A stretch of 21,825 nt of DNA from a bacterium (GTDB taxonomy: Bacteria; Bacteroidota; Bacteroidia; Bacteroidales; Bacteroidaceae): assembly GCA_004562975.1 (NCBI GenBank), contig SFQP01000009.1, positions 1 through 21,825 of the forward strand, given 5' to 3'. Of the stretch, positions 14,682 through 21,825 are shown piece after piece. The notes under the pieces are model-generated. The model searched no databases. It had not been told where the DNA came from and worked only from the letters and a program-made list of their open reading frames with translations. Made by a program: the position numbers and the translations under genes. How positions within the stretch are numbered: the first letter of the stretch is position 1; each line of letters begins with the position of its first letter.

Positions 14682-16745
14682 ATGAAAAATAAATTAGCTG
14701 CCATGATCTTTGCCACTTCTGCCGTGTGCGGCGCAGGAGCCACCGGTCTCCATCCCGACGGCTCGACCCATGCGAGCGACTTCAAGTACACCGACGAACA
14801 GTTTGCCGACATCCAGATGCTGCGCTACAAGGTGGAGGGCTTTGACCAACTCACGCTGAAGCAGAAAACATTCATCTATTACCTGCAAGAGGCCGCCCTT
14901 TGGGGACGCGACATCCTCTTCGACCAGAACGGACGCTACAACCTCCGCATACGCCAGATGCTGGAAACGGTCTACACCGACTACCCCGGCGACCGCCAAA
15001 GCGCGTTCTTCAAGGGTCTCTCCACTTACCTGAAACGGGTGTGGTTCTCCTCGGGCATACACCACCACTACGGCTGCGAGAAATTCGAGCCGGGGTTCTC
15101 AGCCGACGACCTGCGCCGGGCTTTGCACGAGGTGCCGGCGGCGAAATTGCCGCTGGGCACGGGGCAGACGGTCGACGCTCTGTGCGACGAACTGTTCCCC
15201 GTGATGTTCGACCCCAAGGTGATGCCCATGCGGGTGAACCAGCGCGACGGCGACGACTTGTTGATGACTTCGGCCTGCAACTACTACGCGCCGGGCATCA
15301 CGCAGGCGGAGGCGGAAGAGTTCTACGCACAGCGCAAACCGGCTGCCGACCCGCGCCCCGTGATGATGGGCATGAACTCACGGCTGGAGCGCGACGAGTT
15401 CGGACAGCTCACGGAGCGCGTTTGGCGCGTAGGCGGTATGTACTCGCCCGCACTGGAGCACATCGTGGAGAACCTCCTGCTGGCACGTCCCTTTGCCGAC
15501 ACGCCGGAACAGCAGCGGGTGATCGACCTGCTGGTGGAGGTGTACCGCACCGGCGACCTCCGCACGTTCGACGAGTACTCTATCCACTGGCTGCGCGACA
15601 CGCAGAGCCTCGTGGACTTCACTTGCTATTTCACAGAGAGCTACGGCGACCCGCTGGGCATGAAGGCTTCGTGGGAGGCCATCGTGAATTTCAAGGACTT
15701 GGCGGCCACGCAGCGCACCCAGAAGCTGTCGGACAACGCACAGTGGTTTGAGGACCACTCGCCCGTGGCTCCGCAATTCAAGAAGGAGAAGGTGAAAGGG
15801 GTTTCCGCCAAGGTAATCACGGCTGCCATACTGGCGGGCGACCTGTACCCCTCGACGGCCATCGGCATCAACCTGCCCAACTCTGACTGGGTGCGCCGCG
15901 AACACGGCTCGAAGAGCGTGACCATCGGCAACCTGACGGACGCTTACAACAAGGCGGCCCACGGCAACGGCATGGACAAGGAGTTTGTCATCGACGAGGC
16001 CACGCGCCAACTGATTGCCCGCTACGGCGATGCCTGCGACGACCTGCACACGGACTTGCACGAATGCCTGGGACACGGCAGCGGCAAGCTCCTTCCGGGC
16101 ACGGACCCGGACACGCTGAAGGCGTACGGCTCGACCATCGAGGAGGCACGCGCCGACCTGTTCGGACTGTACTACGTGGCGGACCCGAAACTGGTGGAGC
16201 TGGGACTGACTCCGGACATGGAGGCGTACAAGAGCCAATACTATACGTACATGCAGAACGGACTGCTCACGCAGCTGGTGCGCATCAAGCTGGGCAGCCA
16301 AATCGAAGAGGCGCACATGCGCAACCGCGCCCTGATAGCACGTTGGGCCTACGAGCATGGAAAGGACCGGAAGGTGGTGGAACTGGTGAAGAAGAAGGGC
16401 AAGACCTACGTGAAAATCAACGACTACGAAGCACTCCGCACGCTCTTCGGCAAACTCTTGGCCGAAATCCAGCGCATCAAGAGCGAGGGAGACTATGAGG
16501 CGGCACGCAACCTGGTGGAGGGCTACGCCGTGAAAATCGATCCGGAACTGCACCGCGAAATCCTGGCCCGCTACGAACGTCTGCACCTCTCGCCCTACAA
16601 AGGCTTCATCAACCCGGTTTACCACGCCGAACGCGATGCTGCTGGACGCATCACGGACGTGAAACTGGACTACTCGGAACCGTACGACCGGCAGATGCTG
16701 CGCTACAGCCGCGAGTATGCAACGCTGGGCGTGGTCAATTTATAA
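14682..16745 (+). CDS. Dipeptidyl peptidase III (M49 zinc peptidase), exported form
   Basis: Releases dipeptides from the N-termini of oligopeptides. The M49 zinc motif is HECLGH (His460, Glu461, His465) followed by GSGKLLPGT; the third ligand is Glu488 in EEARADLFGLYY, 28 residues after the first His as in the Bacteroides thetaiotaomicron enzyme. The 687-residue length fits bacterial DPP III (~675). The frame is open from 14490, but the ATG at 14682 is preferred: it gives a signal peptide (MKNKLAAMIFATSAVCGAGA), sits after a -7 element, and the upstream part is basic and untypical. Export to the periplasm is inferred. The last two codons and stop come from an inverted-repeat element. Homologues are often mislabelled dihydrofolate reductase; nothing of that fold is present here. 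Confidence 0.93.
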   Translation: MKNKLAAMIFATSAVCGAGATGLHPDGSTHASDFKYTDEQFADIQMLRYKVEGFDQLTLKQKTFIYYLQEAALWGRDILFDQNGRYNLRIRQMLETVYTDYPGDRQSAFFKGLSTYLKRVWFSSGIHHHYGCEKFEPGFSADDLRRALHEVPAAKLPLGTGQTVDALCDELFPVMFDPKVMPMRVNQRDGDDLLMTSACNYYAPGITQAEAEEFYAQRKPAADPRPVMMGMNSRLERDEFGQLTERVWRVGGMYSPALEHIVENLLLARPFADTPEQQRVIDLLVEVYRTGDLRTFDEYSIHWLRDTQSLVDFTCYFTESYGDPLGMKASWEAIVNFKDLAATQRTQKLSDNAQWFEDHSPVAPQFKKEKVKGVSAKVITAAILAGDLYPSTAIGINLPNSDWVRREHGSKSVTIGNLTDAYNKAAHGNGMDKEFVIDEATRQLIARYGDACDDLHTDLHECLGHGSGKLLPGTDPDTLKAYGSTIEEARADLFGLYYVADPKLVELGLTPDMEAYKSQYYTYMQNGLLTQLVRIKLGSQIEEAHMRNRALIARWAYEHGKDRKVVELVKKKGKTYVKINDYEALRTLFGKLLAEIQRIKSEGDYEAARNLVEGYAVKIDPELHREILARYERLHLSPYKGFINPVYHAERDAAGRITDVKLDYSEPYDRQMLRYSREYATLGVVNL

Positions 16746-16854
16746 TTTACAATTTAGAATTTACAATTGCCTGAGGCCTGGGTGCCGGTGGTTCCTCATC
16801 GTCCTGCATTCCGCGCAGCCCTCATGATAAATTATAAATTGTAAATTATAAATT
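16737..16854. repeat. 118-bp MITE-like element with 28-bp terminal inverted repeats
   Basis: Arms 16737-16764 and 16827-16854 are inverse at 26 of 28 positions and very AT-rich (AATTTATAATTTACAATTTA). They enclose about 62 bases of GC-rich sequence. The left arm supplies the Asn, Leu and TAA codons that end the peptidase gene, and the right arm ends 15 bases before the AraC-type start. No transposase or obvious target duplication is seen. Confidence 0.85.
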
Positions 16855-16869
16855 CAAAAAATCCTCCCC

Positions 16870-17277
16870 ATGGAAAACGACAAGGCCACTCCGGCTTACC
16901 GCACAAGGCTGAAAGCTGAAAGGGCTGACGAACTCTATATACGCATCCTGCAAAAGCTGACCGGCGAGAAGCTCTACCGCGACCCGAAATATACCACGGC
17001 AAAACTGGCAAGGGACTTGCACACCAACACGCGCTACATCTCTGCCGCCGTGGCGGTCAGCACGGGGCAGAACTATTGCGCACTGGTGAACGGGCTGCGG
17101 CTGAGGGATGCCTGCAAAATGCTGCGCTCGCCCAAATACGCACACCTCACCGCCGAAGAAATAGGACTGCTCTCGGGATTTGCCTCCCGGCAGGCTTTCT
17201 ACACAGCCTTTTCACGAATTTACGACTGCACTCCCAGGGAATACCGCACACCCGGGGACGAAGATAACGACAAATAA
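16870..17277 (+). CDS. Small AraC-type HTH regulator without sensor domain
   Basis: A 135-residue DNA-binding protein. Residues about 25-128 form the two helix-turn-helix motifs of the AraC/XylS family: KLARDLHTNTRYISAAV for the first, and AEEIGLLSGFASRQAFYTAFSRIYDCTPREYR for the second with its conserved signature. Only a ~20-residue charged N-terminal segment precedes it, so the ligand-binding or membrane sensor domain usual in the family is absent. It ends 7 bases before the cysteine desulfidase gene, so the two are almost surely co-transcribed, and it is a plausible regulator of that operon. The ligand or signal is unknown. Confidence 0.85.
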   Translation: MENDKATPAYRTRLKAERADELYIRILQKLTGEKLYRDPKYTTAKLARDLHTNTRYISAAVAVSTGQNYCALVNGLRLRDACKMLRSPKYAHLTAEEIGLLSGFASRQAFYTAFSRIYDCTPREYRTPGDEDNDK

Positions 17278-17284
17278 CCTCATC

Positions 17285-18649
17285 ATGACCATGCTTTCTG
17301 ATACCGAGAAACAACAAATCACACGCATCGTACGCCACTGGGTGGTGCCGGCCATCGGATGCACCGAACCTATCTGCGTGGCACTGGCCGTGAGCCGCGC
17401 CACCGAGGAACTGGGCTCCACGCCCGCTCACATCGAAGCGCACCTCAGTGCCAATATCCTGAAAAACGCCATGGGCGTGGGCATTCCCGGCACTGGGATG
17501 ATAGGACTCCCCATTGCCATCGCACTGGGGGCTCTCATCGGACGCGCCGACAAGGGGCTGGAGTGTCTGGCCGCTGTCAATAGCGTAGCGGTGGAGCAGG
17601 CCAAACGCTATATGGAAGCAGAAAACCGCATACACATTGACCTGAAAGACGACGCGCCGAACAAACTCTACGTGGAAGTGGAGGTGAACGACGAGAACGG
17701 CAACCATGCCTGCGTGGCCATTGCCGGCGAACATACACATTATATATATATAGCTCGCAACGGACAATCTTCCCTGGACGAACGCGGCACAGGAAAGGCA
17801 AAACCCGACGACGGGGCCGACTCTGTGGCGAACGACATGGAACAACTGCGCCACAACCTCACTCTGCGCAAGGTGTGGGAATATGCCACGACCATGCCGC
17901 TGGAGGAAATCAGCTTTATCAACGAGACACGGCGGCTGAACGAAAAGGCGGCCCAGCTCTCACTCGAAGGGAACTACGGCCATTGTCTGGGCAAGGCGCT
18001 CTCGCGGCCTCTGGGCAGGGGAATCATGGGCGACAACATCTTCTCGCACATCCTCTCGTCGACTTCCTGCGCCTGCGACGCACGTATGGCCGGCGCCATG
18101 ATACCGGTGATGAGCAACTCGGGCTCGGGCAACCAGGGTATCTGCGCCACGAACCCCGTGGTGGTGTTTGCCGAAGAGAATCACAACACGGCGGAGGAAA
18201 TGACCCGCGCCCTGATGCTTTCGCACCTCACCGCTATCTACATTAAGCTGAACCTGGGCACATTGTCGGCACTGTGCGGCTGCGTGGTGGCCTCCACCGG
18301 TTCCAGCTGCGGCATCACTTACCTCATGGGCGGCACTTTTGAACAGACAAGTTACGCGGTGAAGAACATGATTGCGAACCTGACGGGCATGATCTGCGAC
18401 GGGGCGAAACCGAGCTGCACCCTGAAACTGACTTCGGGCGTGAGCACCGCCGTACTCTCGGCCATGCTGGCCATGCAGGGCAACTGCGTGAACAGCGTGG
18501 AGGGTATCATTGACGAGGACGTGGACCAGAGCATACGCAACCTGGTGAGCATCGGGGCAGAGGCGATGAACGAAACGGACCGCCGTGTGCTCGACATCAT
18601 GACGCACAAGCAAGTTACGCCCGCCACAGCCCAGGGAACCCAAAAGTGA
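17285..18649 (+). CDS. cyuA: L-cysteine desulfidase family protein (CyuA/YhaM, UPF0597)
   Basis: A 454-residue cytoplasmic enzyme related to L-serine dehydratase alpha chains and archaeal L-cysteine desulfidase, which converts cysteine to pyruvate, ammonia and sulfide with an iron-sulfur cluster. Cysteines in family-typical places include Cys26 (PAIGCTEP), Cys262/Cys264 (STSCACDARMAG), Cys287 (GNQGICATNP) and those in CGCVVASTGSSCG and GMICDGAKPSC. The glycine-rich segments MSNSGSGNQG and GVGIPGTGMIGLP are also characteristic. The frame is open from 17180, but the start at 17285 (or 17291) is chosen because upstream codons overlap the AraC gene. A region at about residues 150-185 contains a (TA)6 run and a hydrophilic loop. 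Serine or another amino acid as substrate remains possible. Confidence 0.85.
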   Translation: MTMLSDTEKQQITRIVRHWVVPAIGCTEPICVALAVSRATEELGSTPAHIEAHLSANILKNAMGVGIPGTGMIGLPIAIALGALIGRADKGLECLAAVNSVAVEQAKRYMEAENRIHIDLKDDAPNKLYVEVEVNDENGNHACVAIAGEHTHYIYIARNGQSSLDERGTGKAKPDDGADSVANDMEQLRHNLTLRKVWEYATTMPLEEISFINETRRLNEKAAQLSLEGNYGHCLGKALSRPLGRGIMGDNIFSHILSSTSCACDARMAGAMIPVMSNSGSGNQGICATNPVVVFAEENHNTAEEMTRALMLSHLTAIYIKLNLGTLSALCGCVVASTGSSCGITYLMGGTFEQTSYAVKNMIANLTGMICDGAKPSCTLKLTSGVSTAVLSAMLAMQGNCVNSVEGIIDEDVDQSIRNLVSIGAEAMNETDRRVLDIMTHKQVTPATAQGTQK

Positions 18650-18695
18650 CAAGTGCCTCAAAGAAACCGGGAAAAGGTTCTTTCGTAACCAAATG

Positions 18696-18749
18696 AAAGT
18701 GATTTATCCTATTCACTTTTACATTTGTCAAAGTTATTACTTACCTTTG
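18696..18749 (+). promoter_or_regulatory. Tandem -7 elements and hairpin before the S8 protease gene
   Basis: TACATTTG (18720-18727) and TACCTTTG (18742-18749) both fit TAnnTTTG and lie 66 and 44 bases before the ATG at 18793. Just upstream AAAGTGA (18696-18702) can pair with TCACTTT (18713-18719), followed by T-rich sequence; this may terminate the cyuA transcript. Neither -7 copy has a well-spaced -33 TTTG. Confidence 0.5.
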
Positions 18750-18792
18750 CCCGCGCTGTAAGACAAATAACCAAACAAACATATCTTTCAAA

Positions 18793-20840
18793 ATGAAGAA
18801 ACATCTACTCATTGCGGGAGTAGCCCTGCTGATGGCAACTCCCACGTGGGCACAAAACGATGCTTCGCTCCCGACACAACGCAAATGGAGCGGAGAATTT
18901 GATGCGCTCATCGCTGGCCGCACTGTTCAACAGATGGGGACCAAAAGAGTAAAGACGCTCACGCCCGAAAGCATGGTTGACGCACAAGTGAGCGTGACGG
19001 ATGCCGAAGCCGTGGCACGCTATGTGGCCGACAATGGCTACGAAGCCGAAATCATCACCCCCAAACTCGTGGTGGTCACCCTCACGCCTTCGTTCATCCC
19101 CACGCTGGCCGAACGCACGGACGTGAACTATATACATGCTTCGCAACAACTTTACCCCAGACTGTCCGAGGCCCGCGACGAAACGGGCGTGACAATGGTG
19201 ACGGAAGGCGAAGGGCTGGAAACGCCGTTCACCGGCAAGGGAGTCGTGGTCGGTATCATTGACCAGGGCTTTGAGTATGCACACCCCGCATTCACGAACC
19301 GCGTGGTACGCTACGGTGCAAGCGGCACTTCGGGCACGCTGACTTCAAGCCGGCCCACCAGAGACAGCCGCGACGATGTGGGACACGCCACACACGTGGC
19401 CAACATCGCAGCCGGCAGCAAGGTGTCTGGCTCTGACTACTACGGCTTTGCCACCGATGCCGACCTCATCCTGATTTCGTCGGACTTTGCCAACAGCAGT
19501 GTGCTGAAACAGGCCAAGGCTATCAAGAACTACGCCGAGAAAAACGACCAGCCCTGGGTGCTGAACATGAGCTTCGGCGCGGAAGTCGGCCCGCACGACG
19601 GCAGCACGGAATTTGACCGGGGCATGAGCGACCTCTGCGGACCCGGCGGACTGATGGTGGCGGCCATGGGTAACTCCGGAGGCTCGAAACTACACGCACG
19701 CCGCGCCTTTACCTCCGACGACACGCCGGTGTACCTGAAAATCAAACCTACGTCGGACAACACGAACTATTATCTCCACAGCTCCCTCTGGAGCGAAGCG
19801 AACGACGGACAATCGCACTTCGACGTGAAGTTCGTGGTCTACGCCTCGGGCAAACGCTACGAGCCTACGTCGTCCCTACGCTGGGCATCAGCAACATCAG
19901 TTCTTGCAGCTTCTTCTTTGAAGTAACGGGCAAGAAGGATGATGCCTTCCACGCCTGGCTGGACGGCGACAACGCGCCGGCTGAGTTCGTGTCCTCCGGC
20001 ACTCCCTACCGCGCTACCCAAGGCGACGATGAATACCTCTGCGGCGAGGGTGCCGCCTCCGTGGGCAAGGCTGTGGCTGTGGGTTCGTACAACGTGCGCG
20101 ACACTTTCACCAACATCAACAATGAGACGTACAGCCTGAAGGGCTTCTATGGCTCGGCCAACGCCATGAGTAACTTCACCAGCCCCGGACCCCAGCTCGG
20201 CGATGCCGTGAAACCGGCTGTATGCGCACCCGGCGGAGTGGTCTTCTCGGCCTTCTCGCAGAACGCAGCGAATTTCAACGACTATCAGGATTATCTGGTA
20301 AAAGCCGTCACTGTCAACGGCAAGAAGTACTATTATGCCGCGATGTCGGGTACTTCAATGGCTTCGCCCGCCGTGACGGGTATTCTGGCCTTGTGGCTGG
20401 AAGCAAACCCGAAACTGACTTACGAGGATGTGCTGACCATTTTCAAGGAAACGGCCCGCCGCGACAAGACGACCGGCGATGCGGACGAGAACGGATGGAA
20501 CGCCCGCTCGGGATATGGTAAAATCGATGCCTACGAAGGATTGAAGAAAGCCTTGGAAATGGCCAACGAAACGGGCATCAACGAAATGCACAACACCGAA
20601 AAGCCGGTTTCGTTCATGAAGAATTCGGACGAATGGAAGGTGCTGTTCAACAACAACGAGACCTATGCACAACTGGAAGTGGTTTCGATGAACGGACAGG
20701 TGGTCTACAACAAGCGCATCGAGGCTCCCCGGCGCGGACAGGAAGAACTGATCAACCTGCAGAACCTGACACCCGGCGTTTACGTGCTTCACGTGAACAC
20801 ACTGGCCGGTTCCATCACCCGCAAGGTGGTGGTGAAATAA
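18793..20840 (+). pseudogene. S8 subtilisin-like serine peptidase with T9SS sorting domain, frameshifted
   Basis: Encodes a secreted subtilisin-family protease split over two frames. The first part (18793-19926) has a signal peptide (MKKHLLIAGVALLMATPTWA), the catalytic Asp157 (VGIIDQGFEYAHP) and His198 (DDVGHATHVA), and the oxyanion Asn region (AAMGNSGG). It runs into unrelated residues after KRYEPTSS and stops at 19926. The other frame continues correctly from about 19877 (PTLGISNISSCSFFFEVTG) through the catalytic Ser (GTSMASP, codon at 20355) to a T9SS type A sorting domain ending in LTPGVYVLHVNTLAGSITRK. One extra C in the CCC run at 19874-19876 would restore a ~681-residue protein reading EPTSSPTLGIS. 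So this is either a real single-base deletion or a sequencing/assembly error. As read, the first part lacks its catalytic Ser and the second lacks a signal peptide. Possible promoters are tandem -7 elements upstream. Confidence 0.88.
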
Positions 20841-20870
20841 CAACCTCACCCGGCCTTATGCAGTGAACAA

Positions 20871-20946
20871 GTGGGGCGTTTGCAAGAGAAGTATTATTCC
20901 TTCATATATTTATGAAAAGATAATCCTTCACCTGCAAACGCCTCAC
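20871..20946. repeat. 14-bp inverted repeat enclosing an AT-rich hairpin
   Basis: GTGGGGCGTTTGCA (20871-20884) pairs with TGCAAACGCCTCAC (20933-20946) at 13 of 14 positions (the exception can be G-U). The 48-base spacer can itself fold (ATTATTCCTTCATA with TTATGAAAAGATAAT). It lies between the S8 protease stop and the TonB receptor start and may be a leader or 3' structure. Confidence 0.65.
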
Positions 20947-20975
20947 TCTTTTCCCTGCTTTCTCCTGAAGAGCAA

Positions 20976-21003
20976 AGCTCCGCACGGTGCGGAGCTATTT
21001 TTT
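20976..21003 (+). terminator. Intrinsic terminator just upstream of the TonB receptor start
   Basis: AGCTCCGCA (20976-20984) pairs perfectly with TGCGGAGCT (20988-20996) around a CGG loop, followed by ATTTTTT. It ends only 16 bases before the receptor ATG at 21019. It could end the protease transcript, or act as an attenuator of the receptor. Confidence 0.85.
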
Positions 21004-21018
21004 AAATTTTATCTCATT

Positions 21019-21825
21019 ATGTTCAAACAACAATCTAAGAAACGTGTGCTGACCTTCAGCCACTTCAGCCGCAAAAGCTGGGCACTGTTCGGCTGTCTGC
21101 ACCGAGAGGTACGCATCGGCGTGCTGAGCGCGGCCACACTGGCCTGTGCGGCTCCCTGCCTCCAGGCCGCGAACGCACAGCCCTGTGGCTCCGTGCCCGA
21201 AGAGGCCGAACCCGCAGCAGCAAGTGACACGCTGGACCTGGGCGAAGCGCAAGTGGCGGCCACACGCGCCCCATTGGCGTCACAGGTGGCGGCACGGCAA
21301 GTCACGACCCTGACACGGGCCGACCTCGAAGCGGCGGGTATCACCTGCATCAACGACGTTCTCAAACTCTCGGCGGCAACTGATGTCCGACAACGCGGAG
21401 GGTTTGGTATTCAAACGGACATCAGCATCGACGGCGGTACGCACGACCAAATTACCCTCATCGCGCGTCATGGGAAGCCAAGCCTTCAGCGGAGCGGTGA
21501 ACATCGTTACACGAAACGCCGCAACCGCCTCGTCGCCCCTTGAAGTGGAATTGCAAGGCGGCTCGTACGGCACGCTGCGCGGCGAAGCCCGCACGGCAGG
21601 TAGCCTGGGCAAAGGATGGAGCGCGGCAGTCAGCGGCAGCTGGCAACGAAGCGACGGCGCCACGCCCAACAGTGATTTCAAGGGCGGGAAAGGCTATGCA
21701 CAAATAGCCTACGACGCGCCGGACATTGCCCTGAACCTACAAGCGGGCGTAACGGCCAACGATTTCGGAGCCAATACTTTTTACTCGGCTGCCTATCCCA
21801 ACCAGTGGGAAGCTACCCGCCGCTA
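21019..21825 (+). pseudogene. TonB-dependent outer-membrane receptor, internally deleted and cut by the window edge
   Basis: The start at 21019 gives the long basic leader typical of Bacteroidetes TonB receptors (FSRKSWALFGCLHREVRIGVLSAATL) with a signal cleavage near AANAQ. The plug domain begins at TLDLGEAQVAATRAPLASQ and continues to DISIDGGTHDQITLI. At about 21460 the frame breaks: the original frame ends at 21541, while another frame carries on as SRVMGSQAFSGAVNIVTRNA and stays open, beta-barrel-like, to the window end (NDFGANTFYSAAYPNQWEATRR). In homologues about 35 residues (roughly LLNG...NPQTGH...DIERIEVLEG) join these two blocks and are missing here. A deletion of length 3n+2 bases is therefore inferred. 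BtuB-like architecture is likely; the ligand is unknown. Either a true pseudogene or an assembly gap closure error. Confidence 0.82.

Noticed and set aside
15378..16625. 415-residue minus-strand frame inside the dipeptidyl peptidase III gene
   Set aside because: A shadow of the M49 gene, with no recognisable motif and mirror-like composition.
19861..19890. Programmed ribosomal frameshifting in the S8 protease
   Set aside because: There is no slippery heptamer or obvious downstream pseudoknot at the junction; a simple one-base loss in a C run explains it better.
20841..21018. Cobalamin or TPP riboswitch upstream of the TonB receptor
   Set aside because: The conserved core sequences of these classes are not present; only generic stems and a terminator are seen.

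Overview
The window looks like a chromosomal segment from a GC-rich member of the Bacteroidales, probably Prevotellaceae-like. Four things point there. Several genes have TAnnTTTG-type -7 promoter elements. Two secreted proteins carry C-terminal type IX secretion (T9SS) sorting-domain signatures, which argues against typical gut Bacteroides. The gene set is Bacteroidetes-specific (nusB-yajC-YbbR-coaE-DUF5606 order, a GIN-domain lipoprotein, M49 peptidase, a TonB receptor with a long basic leader). Start sites generally lack strong Shine-Dalgarno sequences. Genus and species cannot be fixed from the sequence alone.

Layout. Positions 7-6463 are on the plus strand: a large secreted GH2 beta-galactosidase with two tandem lectin-like domains, a 490-bp spacer with a 22-bp tandem repeat array, a low-molecular-weight tyrosine phosphatase, and an APH/NahK-type sugar kinase. 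Positions 6647-14081 are on the minus strand. Read in the direction of transcription they are: an AlkD-like helical-repeat protein, a GIN-domain lipoprotein, mannose-6-phosphate isomerase, uridine kinase, NusB, YajC, a YbbR-domain protein, CoaE, a DUF5606 protein and a small acidic membrane protein. A 600-bp divergent intergenic region rich in symmetric sequence separates this block from the plus-strand genes at 14682-21825. Those are an exported dipeptidyl peptidase III, a small AraC-type regulator coupled to an L-cysteine desulfidase, a subtilisin-like T9SS-sorted protease, and the 5' part of a TonB-dependent receptor.

Function. The minus-strand block is mostly housekeeping: CoA synthesis, transcription antitermination, Sec translocon accessory, nucleotide salvage and sugar phosphate supply. 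The plus-strand genes concern capture and breakdown of external carbohydrate and protein: beta-galactosidase, sugar kinase, dipeptidase, protease, receptor, and amino-acid (cysteine) degradation.

Most notable points. (1) The S8 protease and the neighbouring TonB receptor are both disrupted as read: a one-base frameshift near 19875, and an internal deletion with frameshift near 21460 that removes about 35 plug residues. (2) A helically phased array of six GGAGTACTCC palindromes lies at 4543-4690. (3) The M49 peptidase and an AlkD-like gene are divergent neighbours; I recall these two folds being fused in the Porphyromonas gingivalis enzyme. (4) Several inverted-repeat elements occur, one of which supplies the stop codon of the peptidase gene. 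I did not see a clearly new multi-gene system; the candidates are listed with their limits.
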